Made by a program: the position numbers and the translations under genes. Shown in pieces: positions 55,104 through 64,000 of a DNA stretch of 64,000 nt (position 1 is its first letter; every line of letters begins with the position of its first letter). The notes beneath the pieces were generated by a model. The model was not told the origin of the DNA and made no database searches. It saw only the letters and a program-made list of their open reading frames with translations. Origin of the DNA: Neodiprion pinetum (Eukaryota; Arthropoda; Insecta; Hymenoptera; Diprionidae); the NCBI RefSeq assembly GCF_021155775.2, contig NC_060234.1, positions 23,492,026-23,556,025 on the forward strand, read 5' to 3'.

Positions 55104-57730
55104 AATCACACAGTCAAGTTATTTATTTACGTACCTCAAAGCGCTATTGGAAGTCTCTTGGATCAAAAAATAGAAAACTTTGGAATCCGGACAATTACTC
55201 TGACGCCGGTCACACTGGGACTTTTCGTCAACAAGTTTACACCACTATAGCTTAAGGACTAACTGGCGAACAGTGTTGCTGCTTCGGTAATTCAGCATGT
55301 GGCAGCTCTATAAGAGAAATGTACTAGATAGGTAATAGTTTGTACTGAACAGAATTCAACTATTGTGAGGATATCTTTTTTGCCGCCAGGTGGTGCTTTG
55401 ATTGTTTTCGCACTTGTCAGTGAGGTGGGCCAATCTTTTACCCGCGAATATTTCATGGCTGTGATGGAGTAACAAAATTGTTCTGTTCGGATCTCCCGAT
55501 TGTATGTCGTTCCAGGTGATGTCGATGGTCGCCAACGCTGGCGACGAATCCATGACTATGCGTCCGAAGAAAAACCTGTCATCAACCAGCTTACTCGTGG
55601 AATGAAGAGGTCTCTAAGCTCCGGAGGAGGTGTCATCGTACCAGGAGGCTAGCGCAACGAGCAAGAGGATGATCGGGCCAAAATGCTCTGGAACAACAGC
55701 ATGCAACGGCACGATGTGCTCTGAAGATGACTATCCGGGCCAGTGAGCACCGTGGGTGGAAGAAGCTTGGCAGCGAAGTCCGCGATGATCCGTGAGGTGG
55801 GCCATATGAAACGTTTCCGGAATTCAAAGGTCACAGGTCCGGAGTACGTACCAAACTTTGCCCTTGAAACGAGGTGTAGAACGTCTGTCTGTCTTCGTGA
55901 TAGAACCTTTCCAACGCAATGGAATCAGCAGCGGCTAGTCCTCCTTTCGGAGGACAACGAGCCACCAAACGAACCATTATCCTGTCGACGTATCTGCCTG
56001 ATGGATATGGCTGAAAAGCCATTATAAAGGATCATTTGCAACACAATGAAAGAATTAATCGCAAGAGTTGGCAACCTTTCCGAAAATCGGTATGATGTTC
56101 CGAGGGCCGGATCCACGATCGATAGAATCAACGTGATAGTTGACACTGCGCGCAAGGTCATTGTAGGAAAAAGATGGAAACGAGGTACGAAAAAGTTCTA
56201 AGCCATAGCAACGCTGTGCACGACAAGCGCATGAGCTTGAATCTTGTGAAGTATTTGGATACCTAGACAAAGTCTATGTAGACTGCTGTTGCCATATGTG
56301 ACCGCGATCTCACGGGGTGCTCTTCAAGAATAGGAGGTGGTTTTTTAGTCGGTAAGAGTCTCGCGCTGTTGCGGATTGAGCCCCAATTCGTCCTTCCGAA
56401 GATTTTTCTCCTGCCCTGGCAAAACACTACACATAATATCCCGTTGAAAACCGCTTATCGTGGGTTCCTACGAAGTTTCTGAGTCAGTCTTTGCCAATCT
56501 AGCAAGAAGTCACTCTTTTTCTCACTATCATTGAAGCCGCCGCAGTACTGAAGTAAAAATACCGCAGTCAGCGCAGTTCTACATGCAATGCCGACCAAGA
56601 ATATCCAAAATATTTTTTGTCCCACATACGAGGAAAGAGGCCGTGAAATGTATCCCTGCAATATTTCTTGGCATCGTTGTTGCGTAAAATAAATTTTTTG
56701 GGCATATTTGAATTCGGCACTGCATGGAGAATTGGGCCGATCGCGGCACGTCCACATCGCTGTTGTTTAGGCGTTGATAATGGACAAATAGAGTGATATT
56801 TTACTCTATCGAAAGAAACTCACTGTAGCATCTTCTCAAGCCTTTATGCATGTAACGTACCTATCGATCGGCGCGGAGTTTCTACGGCGTAACTGTTGTC
56901 CCAACCCTGATGCCACCCACCCACCATACCAAGTATCAAGTAGATATACACACCTGTTTACACTCGTATGCGTGATGTCGGCAGATAACCGCGTTGTGAC
57001 TTGTGCTTGCGGCGACATGAGCAGAGTCGCGATAATTTTCCCTGAATAAAATTCGCTGACTTTTCCGTTAATAAACTCAGAACTCCTTATATCTTTCCAC
57101 GAAACTTGGGTAACATTGGTCGTCTATAACGAGCAAAGACTCCAGAAATGTTGCATCTTCGATATATATAAATTTGGATTGAAAAACGCAAGGTTTTGCG
57201 TCCTTTCACATGAATAATTATAAATTTAACAAAACCGTTTCCGAAAGTTAGCTACGCTGAATTTACGAAGCTTGGTTGAAGTTCGAAAACAATTTATAAG
57301 AGAACGAGAAAAATGTACGTTTTTCCCTGTGGTTCATCGTAATTACTCAACTTTTCCCTGTCTATTTCCAACAGACGAAATTTGCGTACGTCAAATTCCT
57401 AGTTTTTTTCCAGTAAGCAGAGATCGATGGATTTTCGATCAGCAACATCAAGTTTCGGTGTCTTTCTAACGTGCGAGGTAGAAAAAGATTTGATCAAATC
57501 AACATCCATTTCTCGACGGTGGAGCGGAATAACTGCACCAAGAATTGAACACTGCGTGTCAAGGTGGAAATTCACGAGACTAGTTTTCGTAGGCCATTCT
57601 TTCCCGATAATTTGACCGTCTATTTTTAAGCGTGCCAATTCACTCGGTTCTTGTATCGATCCTCGGGCAGTTGGTTATATTATTTCTGGACAGCTAATCG
57701 GGGTTCAATATTAATATATGGCCACTCAAG
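55104..57730. other. Unit 2 flank right of the transposase
   Basis: Near-identical counterpart of 45990-48630 with the same broken minus-strand frames. No gene recognised. Confidence 0.4.
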
Positions 57731-57733
57731 GGG

Positions 57734-58212
57734 ATGCCGGACCATCGTCAAATACGGCAAATCGTATCTTACTATTCTTTCTCTACCGAAGTAGTGAACG
57801 CCCTTCAAATTTTACGAAACGATAGAACTCATTATTGTCCTTGCGGTTTGACTGGAAAAAGTTTACTCAATTTTAAGTTTTGGTATCGTACTGCAACCGA
57901 ATCAGAGATTCTTCGTATTAAATCACGAATTTTCCAAACATTTCTTAATCAATCCACAAGCACAATAATAAGCCCTGTAGTTTCCAAAGTTTGAAGAAAT
58001 TGTTTCACTCAGAAGAAGTAAGAACTGCAGAACACAATTTATCGTATTTGAAAGAAGTTTATTACCTTAATCATTATAAATTCGATAAACTAACCTCTCA
58101 GCAAAATTATCTTCGCTTGAGTACCCGAATTCAGTATACATTCAACAAAGAAACTTTAATCTGGCAATATCCACCCAAAAGAGTCGTTACTTCAAATTTG
58201 TTGTCGCAATAA
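57734..58212 (+). other. Conserved short frames of unknown function, unit 2
   Basis: Counterpart of 48633-49111: frame 57734-57994 (86 codons, longer than in unit 1) and frame 57991-58212 (73 codons), in different registers. No domain recognised. Confidence 0.25.
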
Positions 58213-59103
58213 TAAAGTGATTATTGCAAATTATTGCCATAAAAATTTAAGTTGAATAATTTCAATGGAATAGTAAATTCGTCCGTGCAAATTTTGAGCT
58301 GTTGATAAAGCTTATTCGAATGTAATAAAAATCTAAATGTATCCACTAAACAAGCTCCTATGGACTTCGACGACTATGAAGCAACAGTTTGAAATCTGAT
58401 GCATTCGTGGAATCAGCTTTTGAAGTACTAGAAAATATTACTAGGTATTCAGTAGTAACCTATGTACTTTAAATAATTCTGCATAAATATTTAATAATAA
58501 TTGATAGTAATATCGCCTTCGTAGAGTGGATTGTATTTTGATGGACCGAAATCATCCTTGTTACACTTTTATAAAAGTAATCGTCAATGTTCTTTCTTCT
58601 TATGTTGGAATTTTTAAGGAGAGCAAGCAGTGAAAAAATCATCATTCAGTGAAAAAATTGAGAATAAAATCATCCACTTTGATCCTAGTACTACAGTAGC
58701 ACTACACTAGCAACTACAGTAGCAACAGTAAACTATGCTAACGTTCGTCTAATTTGCATCTTCGAGTAGCGTTAGGTAAATCACCATTCTGATGCAACGT
58801 AACACGTCCTTCGCGTTGATAAAACTTCGGTAAAAATTATCGAGCGATGTGCGATGTGCGTAGAACGATAAAAACGGCAACGCTTATCCGTCACAACTGC
58901 TCGCAGTATCTAATCAGTCGAATTTTGGGCTGTAACATCTTTCGCGCTTACATTTTCTCCAAGTTATTACTGGGGACGTGCGCTTTTTATAACACGCATC
59001 TTTACTTTTTTGCGCCGTAATCGTGATTATTATGTTGGTGCCCGGAAAAAATTTGTCTAGATTCCAAAAATAGGCAAATTGAAAGAAACTGTTTTATTCC
59101 AAT

Positions 59104-60618
59104 TCTTAGTTCGAACAGGTTATACAACAATTTATATGAACTTCAACTTTCGGATAAAGAAGGGGTTAATTTAGCTCACCTTGATGGGGCCAGCCTTAGA
59201 AGTTCCCGCTGGTACGTATTTCGAGCTCTTAAAACATTGACAAAGAAAGTCGACTAAAGGTATAGTCCTTCACTATTTTTTTCCCATCACGACAAATACA
59301 TCCCAAGATCGCTCACCACGTCACAATATCTATTTTTTTCAATCCTGAAAGGCTAATATCACGCAAACTATTCAGCATCAAAACCTTGGATATAGATTAG
59401 TAATTGCTTTGGGACAGTCAAGAACCAAAATCTCGTATGCTATCCAAACCGGTGACAGATGCGCAGAAAAGTAGGTGCGCTAAATAAGCTGGAACCCTCC
59501 ACTATTCATTTCCCAATTAGTTATGATCGTTGGCACTGTTAAATGGTCGTCAAAAACTGGATTTGTGAGCAATCGAACGGTCGGAATATGTTCGGAGACT
59601 GTTCACAAACCCCAAAATAGTTATTTTCGCACAAGTGCGCACAAATTAGGGATTCCTTGAGGGGTGCAAAACTCAGACGAGTCGAAACGAAATGGGTAAA
59701 TTTTAAAATCTCAAAATATTCCTTATAAGATATCCTCATTTTTCATTACCGTAGGATAATTTGCGTAAAAATGTTATTTTGCAGGACTGATCTCTGTAGG
59801 ATTGGCCTAGCATTAAATATTTTTTTTTGTCGAATATAATTATCTAGATTAACTTCTTGTAGAAAGGATCCAACAAGATATCTCCCAAAGGAATGTTATT
59901 TTGTTGGAAATCATTCGTTCAATTTGTATTCGTTAATATTTGTAGAACTGCATATGTAAAATCAACCTGATGGTGAATTTATATAATATGCATCTCTGAT
60001 ACGTAGAACAATTTTTCTGCAGCAAGTATTATGTCCAATATTTCGTACGCAATATTCTTTGTGAAATTGCGCAGGGTAGAATATTTGTTCCGTAAAACTG
60101 TCGTATTTATGGAATAAAATTTCTGTCCAAAACATCCTTCGGAATACCATCGGTACAACATTCACTCTGCAGAATGAATTTTTGCAAAACCGGAAACCTG
60201 ACCAACATCTCGAGTAGTATCACTCCGTGGAGAATTCGTACTCCGTATGTCTGCCGCTCGGTTGTTATCTGGAGTAAAAATATCCCATGAAAATCTGATC
60301 TGCTGGACTATAATTTCGTTGGAAAAATTTCGTGAAAAAGTATCAAAATCCACGAAGAATACTTTATACCCATGGACGAAAGCCAACGACGACCCGACCA
60401 TTGGACCCGACAGCACATACACAGCGAAAGTGCGCATGATCGAGTAAACAAACTTAGGAATCGTCCCACAACTCGTCTTTCACCCATCCGAGGTGTAATC
60501 GCATTCGTTCCCGTCCTCATTGGCCGCGTCGATATCGTACGGCGCCGGTGCTTGCGGGTCAACCGGCGGCGCGGAAACTCCAGTACCAAGTTGGCAGCAG
60601 AGCTCGGTGGTCGTCGAC
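59104..60618. other. Spacer and 5' region of the epoxide hydrolase gene
   Basis: AT-rich unique DNA to about 60360, then GC-richer and CpG-containing up to the start codon at 60619, as expected for a promoter and 5' UTR. No core promoter element could be assigned with confidence. Confidence 0.45.
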
Positions 60619-60795
60619 ATGGCTCTGGTTAAGTACGCCGTTCTGGGCGTGAGTCTGATTCTCGGAGTGTCTTACCTGTTCAACCGGGGCGGTAACCAGA
60701 AGGCCCCGCAGCTCGGCGACGCCTGGTGGGGCCCCGGGAGCGAGAAACCCGTTGACGAAGCCGTCAGACCCTTCAAGATCAAATTCTCGAACGAG
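60619..60795 (+). CDS. JHEH: Juvenile hormone epoxide hydrolase, first coding exon (3' partial)
   Basis: Microsomal epoxide hydrolase (EPHX1/JHEH family), which opens the epoxide of juvenile hormone and so helps inactivate it at the ER membrane. The exon encodes 59 residues from ATG 60619: a hydrophobic N-terminal anchor (about residues 5-21, VKYAVLGVSLILGVSYLF), then WWGPG at 36-40 and RPFKIKFSNE at 50-59. The WWG-G and PFKI-F motifs mark the N-terminal EHN region of this family. It ends at a strong phase-0 donor (GAG|GTGAGT, 60796), within the motif usually followed by a Val/Leu helix. The alpha/beta-hydrolase exons with the catalytic triad were not found and must lie beyond the window. An in-frame upstream extension lacks an ATG. 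Confidence 0.8.
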
Positions 60796-63700
60796 GTGAG
60801 TTCCGTCGACGGATCACTACCGTACCTGCCGGAACACCGAGGACGCAGGAAATACGCGCACCTCGAATGCCGCGCGCCGATGGAAGAGACGAACGACGGT
60901 TCGAAATGAAACTGTAAATCCATGGAACTCGAGTGACTGAAACATTACTCTCGGACAGGGAGAAATCATCGCGCAAATTATCTCAATTCCATAGCATTTC
61001 GTTGGCTATCTCTCTCTTGATACGTACTTTCCATGGGATTCCAAACGATATTCAGTGATTTGTTGACATTTTCTGGGATTCTGTACAATTGACAAGAAAT
61101 CAGTGAAAATTGCCTGGTATTGCTAGGAAATGATTGGTAATCAACGAAAGTCATGTGACAAGGTACAGAAATAGAAATAATCTCGAGATAATTGTCAGTC
61201 GAATTACTCGTTGTGAGTGTCCCTGCGGCGCATATGTAGTCGAGTGAGCATTTTCACGGTACTTTTTTCTCGACTGTACGCGAACCGCTGCGTAATGCAT
61301 TGCGTCGTTTTTACACCGCATGCACATTCGATGTGGGAAATTATTCGCCGCCGGATAATTAGACACTTTTGTGTCGCAAACGCAATTTGAGGGGATGTCT
61401 GAATGCTTTTGGAAATGCCAACGGAGCGAGAAATTCGCATTTCACGCTTTTTTATCCTCAGTGTAGTGAAGCAGTTTGAAATATGGCGAATCACTGTGCT
61501 TGAGATTTTGATTGTGCGATCCCTGGAAAGAAGTTCGGGAAATTAACGTGAAAGGTTTTCACTTATAATTGAGGTTACGGCACGCTACTCGTAACATTTG
61601 ATTCCTAGATTTATCCTATTTTTCGTTAATTTTGCAAACTTTATTCATTGTTCGTACTGCAAGCAAAATAGAAAACACCATAGGGGTTCGCAAAGTTTAA
61701 AATAGTTTCATGTGTCGGTGGGGGGAAAAAAGTGTAAATTATGATTTGCTTACTCGGTCAGTATTTTGACATGCTGAAGTACTTGGTTACAGGTAACCAA
61801 GTTCAATTTCAGAGCATCTACGTCGTGAAATATTGACAAACAAGCATATTATACCAGGTATACCTCACTTTTGGGGTTACTCTATTGTGACGAGCGTCGA
61901 AACAAGCCAATTTCCTAATTTAATATTATAATTGCGGATCTGCTTAGTGACGTAAATTGATATTATGATTGATGTAAGCGATAAAAAAGATTTTATTCAC
62001 GAATCTTCATTAATTTAAAAAAATCTATAAAAGTGAAAAATCGACTCGTCGTGATCTTCCACGTAACGTAGAGCGCTCATCTTTCGCCAGAAGCTTTCTT
62101 TTAAGCTAAACAAACTTTTTAGGGGGTGCAATGATGGAAAATCGTAAATTATTTCTTCTGAAACACCCTAACGTATACGTTAAGCAGTGTGTTCAAAAAA
62201 TTTGATTGGACAAAAATTCATTTTGATAAAGATGTGGTCAGTCGATGTACGTGATATCGCAAGTATCATTAATCCGGCAAAAAAAGCTCATCAACTACAT
62301 TGTATTAGCTCGTGAAGTTTTTCGAAGCTCTCGACTCAGGAATACATTTTATTACGATTAATAATTATCGAACGAAAAATGAAAACGATGAAATTGTTCA
62401 TCAGCCGAAAATTATCATTCCTTTAAATACGATTACCAAATTTCAAGTCGATTCATCGATTACAGCCTGAGGTATCGTGTACACCGTTTTGAAAAACAAA
62501 GTTTCGAGAAAAACGCACTTGAAGTTTAAGCACTGGTATCTCGATTAAAAATTTGTGTATAAACACACTCCTTAACGTGTGAATGAGTTGATATCAAAAA
62601 ATTATTAATGTTGCAGCCGTATTTCTTCCTAAATTAATTTTTTTAAATTAGTCTGTTTCGTCGCACGTCACGCTTTAAGTCTCAACGGTCTTTACTAACA
62701 ATTGTACAACTGTGTAACAGCGGCTTAAAAGATTTAGTGATTACATTAACATAACCAAGTTCAACCCAATTATTTGGTTTGTAGTACCGGAGTAGATTTC
62801 AACAGCAAACAATCCTCTTTATTCCATATTGAGCTAGTACAAAGGTGACTTTTGTTTTACTTTTGATGACAAGAGGCAAGTGAGTCTCTCTTACAGGTGC
62901 GTTTCAAAATTCTTGATTCCGTTTGTAAAGATGTTTCTCTGTAATTTATGAACACGGACATCGCAGCCAGCACGCAAAGGCATAACGCTCTTCTGTCGGA
63001 AATAATTCTGATGTCATTATGCGGTAATTTCTAATTTATATGGGAGCTGGAATTTTCATAAAACGCGACATATTACTCTTCGTATGCGGTAGTAGCGCGA
63101 TTGCACGCCGTGGATAATACATGGAGCATTAATTCCATTTTAAACCGTCCTACGTCTGATCCCTACCATGAGCGATTTTATTTATTTTTAAGTATCGTGC
63201 GGGGTGTGCAAAAAAATCATGTTTCATTGAACTTTAGATTTTTTGGACCACGGGTTTGATTTTCCTGCTCCGAAAAATACAAACACAATTTTTGAATAAC
63301 AGCCCTGATCGATTGGCTTCAAAGTTTTCTCACAAATTCTTTGTTGAGAAAAGAAAATTTTTAAACCAAGATAGAAAGTGAGAAAAATCACTAGCTTAGA
63401 AAAAAACACTGCCGGGAAACATAAAAATTTTCTTGTTGTCGTGAGCCAGTACTAATGATTATAAATCGTTAATTCAATCTGTGCTTCTTAGCCAAAACTA
63501 TGCTTCCGGGTTCGGAATGAAGTTTGCTCGTCGTCAATATCGTTACGCTGTTTTCGCCTATAAGTGGAATAATCACTCTCAGTAGTTATACGTATATCCA
63601 CTCGAGCTAGATCGTCTTGAGAGTATTTAAATATAATTCCGTGTTGGTATTCATCGCAGATTAGATCCTGTTCAATGTTGCAAAGCGTAACGATATTCGT

Positions 63701-64000
63701 AGCCAGATCAATGATAAAACATATACCGGCAGGCAGTTTACACATTGTGCCGAGATTTTTTATCGCATTAAGTGAAGTCGTTTTCGCACAAACCGGTTAA
63801 TGAATAAATTCACATTTATGATGCTGCAAAGAACACACATCATGTTTTTTTCAACGTATCTTCAGAGTCGTTGAGAAAATATATTACGTCATTCCTCGTT
63901 CAAGAGGAAAAATGATGTCGATCGAATTATTTAAAATTAGCTTCAATTGTATTAACATAAATCAATGTAACAATGTGTAAAAAACAAGTTTGAACAAATG
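60796..64000 (+). other. JHEH: Start of epoxide hydrolase intron 1 (runs off the window)
   Basis: At least 3.2 kb of AT-rich DNA after the donor. No exon resembling the next part of epoxide hydrolase (the EHN helix leading to the YGF and YWxxxYDW region) was seen. Frames up to 96 codons (such as 61204-61494 minus and 63488-63745 minus) have no recognisable domain. Confidence 0.55.

Larger units (their letters stand above)
50080..59103. repeat. Tandem duplication, unit 2 (9.0 kb)
   Basis: Direct repeat of unit 1, collinear over nearly its whole length. Long stretches of the right flank (for example 56760-57060 against 47643-47943) are essentially identical, while the transposase region differs far more. 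Some of the size difference comes from the unit-1-only block at 42161-43342, partly offset by extra LINE sequence here. Confidence 0.95.

Overview
This is a window of insect nuclear DNA. It is AT-rich, its genes contain introns with GT/AG junctions, and it carries two insect-type genes: a leucokinin neuropeptide precursor and the first exon of a juvenile hormone epoxide hydrolase. Abundant insect transposons fit the same picture. The order of insect cannot be fixed from the sequence alone.

Layout. (1) 1-3460: 3' part of a leucokinin gene on the + strand, with three visible coding exons and seven kinin peptides. (2) 3460-9310: AT-rich spacer with one GC-rich island at about 4.43-4.79 kb. (3) 9311-15493: three-exon gene on the - strand encoding a 317-residue homologue of p33MONOX (KIAA1191), with large repeat-bearing introns. 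(4) 16.2-18.9 kb: a 464 bp terminal-inverted-repeat element and a short three-exon DUF4806-like gene or gene remnant. (5) 20.0-29.8 kb: a repeat complex. Blocks of a 342 bp tandem repeat lie on either side of a 6.8 kb foldback structure. Each arm of the foldback holds exactly 13 monomers of a 115 bp satellite, and its centre is a purine/pyrimidine-biased simple-sequence core. A short Helitron follows. (6) 30.2-36.5 kb: small inverted-repeat elements, minisatellites and possible 5' UTR exons. (7) 36535-38588: five-exon THAP zinc-finger gene on the + strand. (8) 40.59-59.10 kb: a direct tandem duplication of a roughly 9 kb unit. Each unit carries a piggyBac transposase (one intact, one decayed), a LINE RNase H fragment, a MITE and a broken coding-like fragment. 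(9) 60619 onward: first coding exon of a juvenile hormone epoxide hydrolase, followed by intron to the window end.

The host genes are independent single transcription units (neuropeptide signalling, a p33MONOX-family protein, a THAP DNA-binding protein, juvenile hormone catabolism), and nothing suggests they work as a cluster. The most unusual parts are the foldback/satellite complex, whose arms match in monomer number but not in variant order, and the tandem duplication, in which the transposase coding region is much more diverged than the DNA around it.
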